A stretch of DNA of 64,000 nt from Peptoniphilaceae bacterium (GTDB lineage Bacteria > Bacillota > Clostridia > Tissierellales > Peptoniphilaceae), in NCBI GenBank assembly GCA_910589545.1, contig CAJUSY010000001.1:1-64000 (forward strand). Reading direction: 5' to 3'. Positions 23,887 to 32,501 of the stretch are shown piece after piece. The position numbers and the translations under genes were made by a program. Position 1 is the stretch's first letter; each line of letters starts with the position of its first letter. The notes beneath the pieces are model-generated. The model did no database searches. It had not been told where the DNA came from and saw only the letters and a program-made list of their open reading frames with translations.

Positions 23887-25799
23887 TATTTCTCCTGATT
23901 AACTATATTATTTTCTATTTCTTCATCTTTTTTTCTTACGTCAACTAATTCTTTAGGTTCAGTTTCGTGGATTTTAGTTTTTGTGTATTTGTCGAATATA
24001 TCTTCGAATTCTTCTTGACCTATAGTTTCTTTTTCCAAAAGTCTGTTCGCTAATGCGTGTAATAAATCAATATTTTCATTTAAAATATTTAATGCTTTAT
24101 TATACGCTCCATCAATTAATTCTCTCATTTCAGAATCAATTTCATAAGCTATCTTATCAGAATATGCTTTGTTTTTTCCTAATTCTTCTCCTAAAAATAC
24201 TTCTGAATCGTCTCCACCATACATCATAGGTCCCAATCTTTTACTCATACCGTACTTTGTAACCATTGCATGAGCAATCTTTGTCGCTCTTTCAATATCA
24301 TTACTAGCTCCTGTAGATATATCGTCAAGTACAACTTCTTCTGCTGCACGTCCACCCAAAAGTGAAATCAACTTGTGTTGCATTTGTCTTTTAGTCATAA
24401 ACTTTGCATCTTCTTGTGGAAGGTAAGCTGTAAATCCTCCCGCTTTTCCTCTAGGGATGATTGTAATCATGTGAACTTTGTCGTTATCTTCCAAAAATTC
24501 AGACACTATAGCATGTCCTGATTCATGATATGCAGTAAGAACTCGTTCTTTTTCGATTACAACTTGTGATTTCTTTTCTGGACCAGCTACAACTTTTATG
24601 GATGCTTCTTTGAATACTTCGTTTGATACTTCAGCTTCATTGTTTCTAGCTGCAAGTAATGCTGCTTCATTGCACAAGTTTTCCAAATCAGCTGGAGAAA
24701 ATCCTGTAGTTGTCTTAGCAATATTTTCCAAGCCCACATCAGGTTTTAGTTTTTTGTTTTTCGTGTGAACTTTTAATATTTCTAATCTTTCTCTAACATC
24801 TGGAAGTCCTACGTAAATTGTTCTATCAAATCTTCCAGGTCTCAACAATGCTTTATCCAAAATGTCTGGTCTATTTGTAGCACTCATTACAATAACGCCT
24901 TCATTTTTGCCAAAACCATCCATCTCTACAAGCAATTGATTCAACGTTTGTTCTCTTTCGTCGTGTCCACCACCAAGTCCAGCTCCTCTTTTTCTACCAA
25001 CTGCATCAATTTCGTCGATAAAAATAATGCATGGAGCATTTTTCTTGGCTTGTTCAAATAAATCACGTACTCTGGAAGCTCCTACTCCGACGAACATTTC
25101 TACAAAATCCGAACCAGAAATACTAAAGAACGGTACCTTAGCTTCTCCAGCAACAGCTCTTGACAAATATGTTTTACCAGTTCCTGGAGGTCCAACTAAT
25201 AAAACTCCCTTTGGAATTCTAGCTCCAATATCTATATATTTTGAAGGATTCTTCAGAAAATCTACAATTTCCATCAATTCTTCTTTTTCTTCTTTTAATC
25301 CAGCTACATCATCAAACACAACTTTTTCTTTTGAATCTTGATTTAGTTTTGCTTTAGATTTTCCGAAATTCATAGCCTTAGAATTTCCAGAGTTTTGAGT
25401 TTGATTCATAAACATAAACCATATTATTCCTAATCCTAGAATTATTAATATGGTAGGCATCACCTCAACATACCATGGCTTTCCAGGATCTTTTTCAGTT
25501 TTTAGTACGATTTTATTATTCTCAACAGATTCCTTCAGATAATTATTATAAAAAACTTCCCACATTTCTGAAGGCATGTACATTTTGAAAGGAGTGTTCT
25601 TGCTGTCTTTTAACACACCTTTTATATCATTACCTTTTGCTACAATTTCTTTAACATTATCTTTTTTCACGTTAACTATCATTTCATTGACAGTAAAATA
25701 CTTTGTATTCAATGTATTGTTTTGAGTAATAGTCACAAAAAAAGCTATTAAAATAATTGGAACAAGGTACATCGCTAAACTTTTAGTTACTTTTTTCAT
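23886..25799 (-). CDS. ftsH: ATP-dependent zinc metalloprotease FtsH
   Basis: The 637-residue membrane protease has two membrane segments (about 8-26 and 110-130), an AAA+ domain with Walker A GPPGTGKT (about 203-210) and IIFIDEIDAVGRKR, the SRH region, and the peptidase HESGH zinc motif (about 428-432). It degrades misfolded and regulatory membrane proteins. Its start shares one base with the hpt stop, so tilS-hpt-ftsH form one translationally coupled run, an order conserved in many Firmicutes. Confidence 0.97.
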   Translation of the reverse strand: MKKVTKSLAMYLVPIILIAFFVTITQNNTLNTKYFTVNEMIVNVKKDNVKEIVAKGNDIKGVLKDSKNTPFKMYMPSEMWEVFYNNYLKESVENNKIVLKTEKDPGKPWYVEVMPTILIILGLGIIWFMFMNQTQNSGNSKAMNFGKSKAKLNQDSKEKVVFDDVAGLKEEKEELMEIVDFLKNPSKYIDIGARIPKGVLLVGPPGTGKTYLSRAVAGEAKVPFFSISGSDFVEMFVGVGASRVRDLFEQAKKNAPCIIFIDEIDAVGRKRGAGLGGGHDEREQTLNQLLVEMDGFGKNEGVIVMSATNRPDILDKALLRPGRFDRTIYVGLPDVRERLEILKVHTKNKKLKPDVGLENIAKTTTGFSPADLENLCNEAALLAARNNEAEVSNEVFKEASIKVVAGPEKKSQVVIEKERVLTAYHESGHAIVSEFLEDNDKVHMITIIPRGKAGGFTAYLPQEDAKFMTKRQMQHKLISLLGGRAAEEVVLDDISTGASNDIERATKIAHAMVTKYGMSKRLGPMMYGGDDSEVFLGEELGKNKAYSDKIAYEIDSEMRELIDGAYNKALNILNENIDLLHALANRLLEKETIGQEEFEDIFDKYTKTKIHETEPKELVDVRKKDEEIENNIVNQEK

Positions 25800-26359
25800 T
25801 AAATCTCCTTTTCATAAAAAGATTTTTTCAATACACAAATATCTTCAATATTTCTAAATTGTTGTGCAAAGTCTAATCCATACCCTACAATAAATTCATT
25901 AGGAACAGTAAATCCTTTAAATTTAACTTCTACTTCGTTAGTTCTTCTGTCCGGTTTATCCAAGAGAGTCGCTATCTTAACGGACTTCGCTTTTCTATCT
26001 TGTAAATTACGAACCAAATAATTTAATGTGCGTCCACTGTCCACAATATCTTCAACGATAAGAATATTTTTGCCTGCGATATCTTCTTCCAAATCCTTAA
26101 TAATTCTTACAGTTCCACTTGATTCTGAAGAATGTCCATAACTTGATACCGCCATGAAATCTATTCCAACTTCGAGGTCTATATTCAATGTCAAATTACT
26201 CATAAACATTGCCGCACCCCTAAGAATACCAACTACTATAAGCTCTCCCTTATCTTTGTATTCCTCTGTGATTTCTTTTCCCAATTCTTCGATTCTTTTG
26301 TCGATTTCTGATTTTGGTATTAAAATCTTTTCGACTGCATCACATAAATTACTTTTCAT
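25799..26359 (-). CDS. hpt: Hypoxanthine phosphoribosyltransferase
   Basis: The 186-residue purine salvage enzyme has VVGILRGAAMFMSNL, the PRPP-binding motif ILIVEDIVDSGRTLNYL (about 106-121) and the C-terminal VGYGLDFAQQFRN. It turns hypoxanthine or guanine plus PRPP into IMP or GMP. It overlaps tilS by 11 bases and ftsH by one. Confidence 0.95.
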   Translation of the reverse strand: MKSNLCDAVEKILIPKSEIDKRIEELGKEITEEYKDKGELIVVGILRGAAMFMSNLTLNIDLEVGIDFMAVSSYGHSSESSGTVRIIKDLEEDIAGKNILIVEDIVDSGRTLNYLVRNLQDRKAKSVKIATLLDKPDRRTNEVEVKFKGFTVPNEFIVGYGLDFAQQFRNIEDICVLKKSFYEKEI

Positions 26360-27704
26360 AAGTCACCTCTATAATTAAAACTTCTTTGCTATTAGAATTT
26401 TTCATATATAAATTGGATCTTTTTAATGATAAAATTGCATATATATTTTCTTCATCACTCAATATAGGATAATTATCTCGTTCAATCTTAGAAATTTTAT
26501 TATCTATAAATATATCCTTAATTTTTTTTGTAAATCCTTTTAATTTTATTCTATCACCATTTTCTCTCTTTCTTAAGATAAGATTTCGTGAAAGAATATC
26601 GGAATCAAATACCATTTTATTTCTCGATGGTGTAATGTTTATATTTGTAGACAAATAGCTGTTGATTTTAAAATTTACAAACTTGATTTCTCCAAGTTCA
26701 AATTTTATGCTATTAATTTCTTTCTTGTTTAAATTTTTCCTAATTATTACTTTATCATAACTTTTAAAAAAACTGTAGTCTTTAAATACATATTCGCTAC
26801 CATTTTTCAAACTAAATAACTCAATAATATCGTCAATATAAACCATTCTAATATCCTTATTAGAACCATTCAATTCAATTAAAAGCTTTCTTATTATGTT
26901 ACGTTTTACAGAGATTTTTTCTTTGCAAAACAAATCGACATTTATAGAATATCCTTCGTTGGATTTTGTGATTAATTCTAGGTATTCTAAATTAGTTACA
27001 TCATCGATTATCTCTTTTGAGTCTTTTAAAATGTTAATAGTTCTATATATAGACTCATTAATTGAATTATTAAAATTCTCTTTGATATAAGGAAGCATTT
27101 CCAATCTAATTTTATTTCTTTGAACATCGGCAATGAAATTTGTCTCATCGGTAACAAATTTAATATTATTTTCTTCAAGATATTTAAGAATATCGATTTT
27201 TGATATATCTAAAAGTGGTCTGATAATATTTTTATTCTGATAGTGCATTCCACATAATCCATCTATCCCACTTCCTCTAAATAAATGCAAAAAGAAAGTC
27301 TCCACTTGATCGTCCATATGATGAGCAACGGCAATTTTATTAAAATTCTCAGATTTTAAAATATCGTTAAAACATTTATATCTTAAAATTCTTCCACTAT
27401 CCTCTAAACTAATCGAGTTTTCAATTGAATATTGTTTCATATCTACCTTTTTAGAAAAAAACTTGATATTCTTTTCTTCAGATATTTCCCTAGAAAATTT
27501 TTCATCTGCTAAGGCTGCATCTCTATATGAATGGTTTACATGACAAGTTATAATATCAAAACCCATCTCTTCTTTTATTTCATATAAAACATTAAATAAA
27601 AAAACCGAGTCTGCTCCACCAGATAATCCAATTAGAATTTTATCATTTTCTTGTATTAAATTTTCTCTAACAATGGTATTTTTTATCCTGTTTATCAAAT
27701 CCAT
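26349..27704 (-). CDS. tilS: tRNA(Ile)-lysidine synthase
   Basis: The 451-residue protein has the PP-loop SGGADS motif (about 29-34), the VAHHMDDQVETFFLHLFRG segment and the C-terminal TilS domains (LRKRENGDRIKLKGFTKKIKDIFID). It modifies C34 of the AUA-reading tRNA-Ile with lysine, an essential step. It lies at the head of the tilS-hpt-ftsH run and follows a terminator at 27711-27733. Confidence 0.95.
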   Translation of the reverse strand: MDLINRIKNTIVRENLIQENDKILIGLSGGADSVFLFNVLYEIKEEMGFDIITCHVNHSYRDAALADEKFSREISEEKNIKFFSKKVDMKQYSIENSISLEDSGRILRYKCFNDILKSENFNKIAVAHHMDDQVETFFLHLFRGSGIDGLCGMHYQNKNIIRPLLDISKIDILKYLEENNIKFVTDETNFIADVQRNKIRLEMLPYIKENFNNSINESIYRTINILKDSKEIIDDVTNLEYLELITKSNEGYSINVDLFCKEKISVKRNIIRKLLIELNGSNKDIRMVYIDDIIELFSLKNGSEYVFKDYSFFKSYDKVIIRKNLNKKEINSIKFELGEIKFVNFKINSYLSTNINITPSRNKMVFDSDILSRNLILRKRENGDRIKLKGFTKKIKDIFIDNKISKIERDNYPILSDEENIYAILSLKRSNLYMKNSNSKEVLIIEVTYEK

Positions 27705-27710
27705 ACTAAT

Positions 27711-27733
27711 AAAAAAACCGCATCAAACTGCGG
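27711..27733 (-). terminator. Terminator after the S1-domain gene
   Basis: On the minus strand a CCGCA/TGCGG stem with a short loop is followed by seven T. It separates the S1-domain gene from tilS, whose ATG lies only about 10 bases further. Confidence 0.75.
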
Positions 27734-27741
27734 CATTTCTC

Positions 27742-28167
27742 CTAATTATACTTTCTTTTCTTTGAAAACTTTTTGTTTTCTCTTTGTCTGATAGAATCTA
27801 ATCTTTCATTGCTTTCCTTCATAAATTTCGTAATCAAATCATCAAAAGTTGATTCGTTATTAGATTCTTTATCTACATTACTATCATCAGAATAAGTTTT
27901 CTTAGTAAATTCTTTTTTATGTTCTTTTTTGGGAAGACATTCCTTTATTGAAAAGCTAACCTTTTTATCTTCAATGCTCATTACTTTGCATTTAACTACA
28001 TCATTAACTTTTAACACATCTTCAACTTTTTCTATGTAGTCATTAGAAATTTGTGAGATATGAACTAATCCTTTAGTCCCATCTTCACATTCTACAAATG
28101 CCCCAAACTTAGTAATCCCTGTTACTTTACCTTCAACAATATCGCCCACTGATATAGACATACGCAA
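27742..28167 (-). CDS. S1 domain RNA-binding protein
   Basis: The 141-residue protein begins with an S1 OB-fold (about 3-75; VGDIVEGKVTGITKFGAFVE, GLVHISQIS, VKCKVMSIEDKKVSFSIKE), followed by a basic disordered tail. It resembles YabR-type proteins that lie near divIC and tilS in Firmicutes. The start is a TTG at 28167 with AGGAGG six bases upstream; an ATG two codons later would have 12-base spacing. Function is unknown, RNA binding likely. Confidence 0.88.
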   Translation of the reverse strand: MRMSISVGDIVEGKVTGITKFGAFVECEDGTKGLVHISQISNDYIEKVEDVLKVNDVVKCKVMSIEDKKVSFSIKECLPKKEHKKEFTKKTYSDDSNVDKESNNESTFDDLITKFMKESNERLDSIRQRENKKFSKKRKYN

Positions 28168-28229
28168 TATCTTCCTCCTAATATAATACTATATATAAGT
28201 ATATACTACTAAAAAAACGCTGTCAATAA

Positions 28230-28604
28230 TTATTTATCAGACTTTTTGCCAAAAGTAGGAGATGGTGTGAAGTTAGCATTTTTTTTTGGCTTTTGCTTTT
28301 CATCCTTAATCAAAACTTCGTTAGGTTTCACCATACCTAATTTTTCTCTGGCATATTTTTCAATTAACTCAGGATTGTCTAAATGCTTGGAATCTTCAGA
28401 TAATTTAATTATTTCCTTTTCAAGTTCAGCTTGCTTAGTTTGTTGTTCTAATTTAACATTATTTATGCTTTTAATTTGTAGCTGTTGCTTGAAAATAGTA
28501 AACAATAACGTAAAACAAGCAAAAATAGTTACAACTGAAACTATTATCCTAAATTTATTAACGTTTTTTCTTCTTTTTCTTATCTGATTATCCCTGGCAT
28601 TCAT
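28230..28604 (-). CDS. divIC: Septum formation initiator DivIC-like
   Basis: The 124-residue protein has a basic N-terminus, one membrane segment (about 20-38), a coiled coil (about 45-75) and the FtsB/DivIC signature YAREKLGMVKPNE (about 86-98), followed by a basic tail. It is a bitopic divisome protein. It lies between the S4-domain gene and the S1-domain gene, the usual Firmicute order. Confidence 0.9.
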   Translation of the reverse strand: MNARDNQIRKRRKNVNKFRIIVSVVTIFACFTLLFTIFKQQLQIKSINNVKLEQQTKQAELEKEIIKLSEDSKHLDNPELIEKYAREKLGMVKPNEVLIKDEKQKPKKNANFTPSPTFGKKSDK

Positions 28605-28605
28605 T

Positions 28606-28851
28606 TTAATCTCCTAAAGTTTCAAACATTTTATCTGCATCGTCTTTTTTTGGATTATCAATTAATTCTGTAACCCTTGCTTTTAGAACTGATTGAGCGA
28701 AACTAATCTCGATTATGTCTCCGACTTTTACGTTGTCTCCAGGTTTAGCGATTTTGTCGTTGATTTTCACTCTTTGAGATTCACAAGCAGTTTTTGCTAC
28801 AGTTCTTCTCTTAATAATCCTTGAATTTTTTAAAAATTTATCTAATCTCAT
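28606..28851 (-). CDS. S4 domain RNA-binding protein (RqcP/HslR type)
   Basis: The 81-residue protein is a single S4 domain: MRLDKFLKNSRIIKRRTVAK, VKINDKIAKPGDNVKVGD. This matches the YabO/RqcP group, which acts in ribosome quality control. It overlaps the HAD gene by 14 bases and precedes divIC by one base. Confidence 0.9.
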   Translation of the reverse strand: MRLDKFLKNSRIIKRRTVAKTACESQRVKINDKIAKPGDNVKVGDIIEISFAQSVLKARVTELIDNPKKDDADKMFETLGD

Positions 28852-29728
28852 CTATTTCCTTATTTTCTATTTCTTCTAATATTAATTTTAAATCCAAATC
28901 CGATTCAACTTTCTCATAAACTATTTTATCATATTTTTTGATAATTGCAGACTTCATTTTATCATTTCGATATAAGCAATATATGTCGCAATCATCCAAA
29001 TCATCATTGAAAGTTTCTTTGTCGATAAAAAACATAGCTTTTACAAATTCTTTCGATTTTCTCCTAATTTTATATACTCCATTTTTTTCTTTTTCAAATT
29101 TTTCAAGTATAAGTTTAATATCTTGTAAATTATCGACAATAAAATCAGCTTTATCTTGTTTAAAATTAAATCTATCTTCTCGTCTAGCAATTACTGTTAA
29201 TCCTGCATGCTTTGCAGATTCAATCCCATAATCAGAATCTTCAATTGCAATAGCATCTTGTGGACGCACTCCTAAAATTTTACATGTTTTAGTGTAAATT
29301 TCAGGATTTGGCTTTGATTCAACAAAATCCTCTCCACTAATGACAACATCAAATTCATCTTCAATGTTTAATTCCTTCAAAACTAGTTTGATAGTATTTT
29401 TTGGTGATGATGATGCCAATGCTAGTTTGAAGTTTTTTCTTTTAAGTTCTTTTAGTAATGGATAAAATCCATCCATTACCAAAGAACTATAATCTATTTT
29501 ATCAGCATCGATGTAATTTTTCATCAAATCATATACTTCTTCAGGTTTTCTGTGAAGTTTTGATTCCAAAAACTCATCGGTCTTTTGTTGACTTAAACCA
29601 GCAAGAGAAATTAAATCTTCTTCAGATATTTCGACGTCAAAATCTTCAAGCACTCTCTTGAAAAAATCAATATACACAAATTCGCTATCTATTATTACGC
29701 CGTCCATATCAAATATTACTGCTTTCAT
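28838..29728 (-). CDS. HAD-superfamily hydrolase with C-terminal extension
   Basis: The first 215 residues form a complete beta-phosphoglucomutase-like HAD phosphatase: FDMDGVIIDSE (about 5-15) with the nucleophile aspartate, LALASSSPKN and AIAIEDSDYGIESAKHAGL. The usual length is about 215 residues; here about 80 more follow (RRKSKEFVKAMFFIDKETFN onwards), acidic and helical, with no family I recognise. The substrate cannot be told from sequence. Confidence 0.85.
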   Translation of the reverse strand: MKAVIFDMDGVIIDSEFVYIDFFKRVLEDFDVEISEEDLISLAGLSQQKTDEFLESKLHRKPEEVYDLMKNYIDADKIDYSSLVMDGFYPLLKELKRKNFKLALASSSPKNTIKLVLKELNIEDEFDVVISGEDFVESKPNPEIYTKTCKILGVRPQDAIAIEDSDYGIESAKHAGLTVIARREDRFNFKQDKADFIVDNLQDIKLILEKFEKEKNGVYKIRRKSKEFVKAMFFIDKETFNDDLDDCDIYCLYRNDKMKSAIIKKYDKIVYEKVESDLDLKLILEEIENKEIDEIR

Positions 29729-29762
29729 TTTCTACCTCTAAGTTTATTGTACCATATTACTA

Positions 29763-31520
29763 TTATAAAATCTTCGCTGCTCCACGATATACCAATCCAG
29801 CTATAGGATCGATGGTCAATATTTCTTCATCTTTTACTATATTTACAGCATCTTTACAACCTACAATTGTTGGAATTCCCAAGTGTAATCCGACAATTGC
29901 TGCTGGAGAAGTAAGTCCTCCTTCTTCAACAATAATTGCAGACGCTTTTTGAACATATGGAATAAATTCTCTTTCTAAGCTGTATAAAACAATTGCATTT
30001 CCATCTTCAAATTTTGAAGCTAAATCTTCAACTCCTTTTGCTATTCTAGCTTTCGCTGTTACAGATTTCTTGCCAATTCCTGTTCCTTCGATTAAGATGT
30101 CTCCTATTGTATGAACTTTTAATAAGTTTGTAGTTCCAGATACTCCAACCGGAAGACCTGCTGTAATTATTATCAAGTCACCTTCGTGAACTAAGTCTTT
30201 TTTTATTCCAGCAGAAATTGATCTATCAATAACTTCATCTGTGTTTTCACTCAATTCGCTAAGAACTGGATGTACCCCCCAAATCAAAGATAATTTTCTC
30301 ATTACCTCTTCTGATGTTGTGGCTGCAACTATTGGAGATAATGGACGATATTTTGAGACATTTCTTGCAGTTGAACCAGAAGTTGTAGCAACAACAATTG
30401 CATTAGCCCCCAATTGTTCACTAATACTTCTTGTAGAAATACTTATCGCATTAGTAGTAGTAATATCTAACCATTTCAATCTTTTGTTTGCAGCTTCTTT
30501 AAATTCATCAGAATTTTCTGTATTAATAGCTATATCATTCATAACTTTTACTGCGTTTATTGGATAATTTCCCGCTGCAGTTTCTCCAGAAAGCATAACC
30601 GCATCACTTCCATCTAAAATCGCATTTGCAACATCTGTAACTTCTGCTCTAGTAGGTCTTGGATTTCTAATCATGGAATCTAGCATTTGAGTCGCAGTTA
30701 TAACTGGTTTTCCAGCTAATGAAGTTTTCTTAATAATCTCTTTTTGAACAATCGGCATAATTTCAGTTTGGATTTCAACACCTAAATCCCCTCTAGCAAC
30801 CATTATTCCATCAGAAGTGTTGATTATCTCATCCAAATTATCAACGCCTTCTTGTGATTCGATTTTAGAAATTATTTTGATGACATTTCCGTTGTTTTCT
30901 TCTAAAATTTTCCTAATGTCCAATACATCTTGTGATTTTCTAATAAAAGATGCTGCGATGTAATCTATCCCATTTTCAATTCCAAATTTAATATCTGAAA
31001 TATCTTTTTCTGTGATTGCAGGCAATTGTACTTTTGAATTAGGAATGTTGACTCCTTTTTTGCTTTTTAAAATACCATAGTTATTAACTTTGCAAATTAC
31101 ATCAGTGTCTTTAATTTCAACTACTTCTAATTCCACTAACCCATCGTCAATTAAAACTTTCTTACCAATATCCAAATCATCTGGAAGTCCTTTGTAGCTT
31201 ACTGAACAGATTTTTTCATCTCCAACTACATCTCTTGTTGTCAACGTGAACTCATCATCAATAGATAGCTGAACTTGATCTACACCAAAATCCCCTAATC
31301 TAATTTCAGGTCCTTTTGTATCTAACATTATAGATACTGGAAGGTCAAGTTCTTCTCGCGCTTGTTTTATATTTTTTATTCTTTGTAAATGTTCTTCGTG
31401 AGTACCGTGCGAAAAGTTCAATCTGCACACGTTCATACCATTTTGCATCAAGGTTTTTAAAGTCTCTACAGAATCTGATGCTGGACCTATAGTACAGACT
31501 ATTTTGGTTTTCTTTAACAT
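29763..31520 (-). CDS. pyk: Pyruvate kinase with C-terminal PEP-utiliser domain
   Basis: The 585-residue protein has KIVCTIGPAS, RLNFSHGTHEEH, MLDTKGPEIR and the core MVARGDLGVEI and TATQMLDSM motifs. After the normal kinase (about 475 residues) a PEP-utiliser-type swivelling domain follows (VEEGGLTSPAAIVGLHLGIPTIVG), as in Bacillus and Clostridium enzymes. It catalyses the ATP-yielding last step of glycolysis. The start at 31520 has GGGAGG upstream; an in-frame codon four residues earlier is less likely. It follows pfkA closely. Confidence 0.96.
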   Translation of the reverse strand: MLKKTKIVCTIGPASDSVETLKTLMQNGMNVCRLNFSHGTHEEHLQRIKNIKQAREELDLPVSIMLDTKGPEIRLGDFGVDQVQLSIDDEFTLTTRDVVGDEKICSVSYKGLPDDLDIGKKVLIDDGLVELEVVEIKDTDVICKVNNYGILKSKKGVNIPNSKVQLPAITEKDISDIKFGIENGIDYIAASFIRKSQDVLDIRKILEENNGNVIKIISKIESQEGVDNLDEIINTSDGIMVARGDLGVEIQTEIMPIVQKEIIKKTSLAGKPVITATQMLDSMIRNPRPTRAEVTDVANAILDGSDAVMLSGETAAGNYPINAVKVMNDIAINTENSDEFKEAANKRLKWLDITTTNAISISTRSISEQLGANAIVVATTSGSTARNVSKYRPLSPIVAATTSEEVMRKLSLIWGVHPVLSELSENTDEVIDRSISAGIKKDLVHEGDLIIITAGLPVGVSGTTNLLKVHTIGDILIEGTGIGKKSVTAKARIAKGVEDLASKFEDGNAIVLYSLEREFIPYVQKASAIIVEEGGLTSPAAIVGLHLGIPTIVGCKDAVNIVKDEEILTIDPIAGLVYRGAAKIL

Positions 31521-31532
31521 TTTTCCTCCCAT

Positions 31533-32492
31533 CTAAATAGATATCTCTTTGGATATTTCATACAAATCTTCTCTAAATTTTCTCTGCGTTTTAACCGCTT
31601 CGTCTATAGGAACTGTTATGATTTTATTATCCTTCATGGCAATTGCTAGTCCTGTTTTTTCTTCCATAATTAGTTTAACTGCTAAGTTTCCCATTTGTGT
31701 TGCCATCAATCTATCAAAAGTACAAGGGGTTCCTCCACGTTGAACATGACCCAATATAGTAACTTTTGTTTCGACTCCTGTTTTTTCTTCGATCATATCT
31801 TTAATATCATAAGCTCCACCGACTCCTTCAGCAAGCATAATTAAATGATGAAGTTTACCTCTTTTTCTTCCTCGGTCGATTTTTTCTGTTACTTCGTCTA
31901 TGTCTAATTCTACTTCTGGAACTAATATGGACTCTGCTCCTGAGGCAACTCCGGAATACAAAGCAATATCGCCGCAATTTCTTCCCATAACTTCGATTAT
32001 ATTTGCTCGTCCATGGCTTGATGATGTATCTCTTAATTTAGATATTGCATCGCTAACTGTTTCAACGGCAGTGAAAAAACCTATCGTATAATCAGTGTAT
32101 CCCATATCATTATCAATAGTGCATGGAATCCCAATTGTCGATATTCCAATCTTACTTAATGCACTTGCCCCTTTAAAAGAACCATCTCCACCTAGAACTA
32201 CAAGTCCATCTATTCCAAAATCTTTTAAAATCTGAGCGCCTTTTTTCTGACCTTCTTCAGTTTTAAATTCATTGCATCTCGCAGAGCCCAAAATGGTTCC
32301 ACCTCTGTGAATAATATCTGCAACGGATGACACATTCATTTCGTAAATATTTCCGTTCATAAGACCATCATATCCGGATCTTATTCCCATAACTCTTATT
32401 CCATTGTAAATACAAGTTCTTGCTATTGAACGAATGCATGCATTCATTCCCGGTGCATCTCCACCACTTGTAAGTATAGCTATTGTTTTCAT
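31533..32492 (-). CDS. pfkA: 6-phosphofructokinase
   Basis: The 319-residue enzyme has LTSGGDAPGMNACIR, LGGDGSFKGA (the glycine of GGDGS indicates ATP rather than PPi use) and TIDNDMGYTDYTIGF. It phosphorylates fructose 6-phosphate. pfkA-pyk form a glycolytic pair and dnaE lies just upstream, the usual dnaE-pfkA-pyk order. Confidence 0.96.
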   Translation of the reverse strand: MKTIAILTSGGDAPGMNACIRSIARTCIYNGIRVMGIRSGYDGLMNGNIYEMNVSSVADIIHRGGTILGSARCNEFKTEEGQKKGAQILKDFGIDGLVVLGGDGSFKGASALSKIGISTIGIPCTIDNDMGYTDYTIGFFTAVETVSDAISKLRDTSSSHGRANIIEVMGRNCGDIALYSGVASGAESILVPEVELDIDEVTEKIDRGRKRGKLHHLIMLAEGVGGAYDIKDMIEEKTGVETKVTILGHVQRGGTPCTFDRLMATQMGNLAVKLIMEEKTGLAIAMKDNKIITVPIDEAVKTQRKFREDLYEISKEISI

Positions 32493-32501
32493 AATTTACC
32501 T

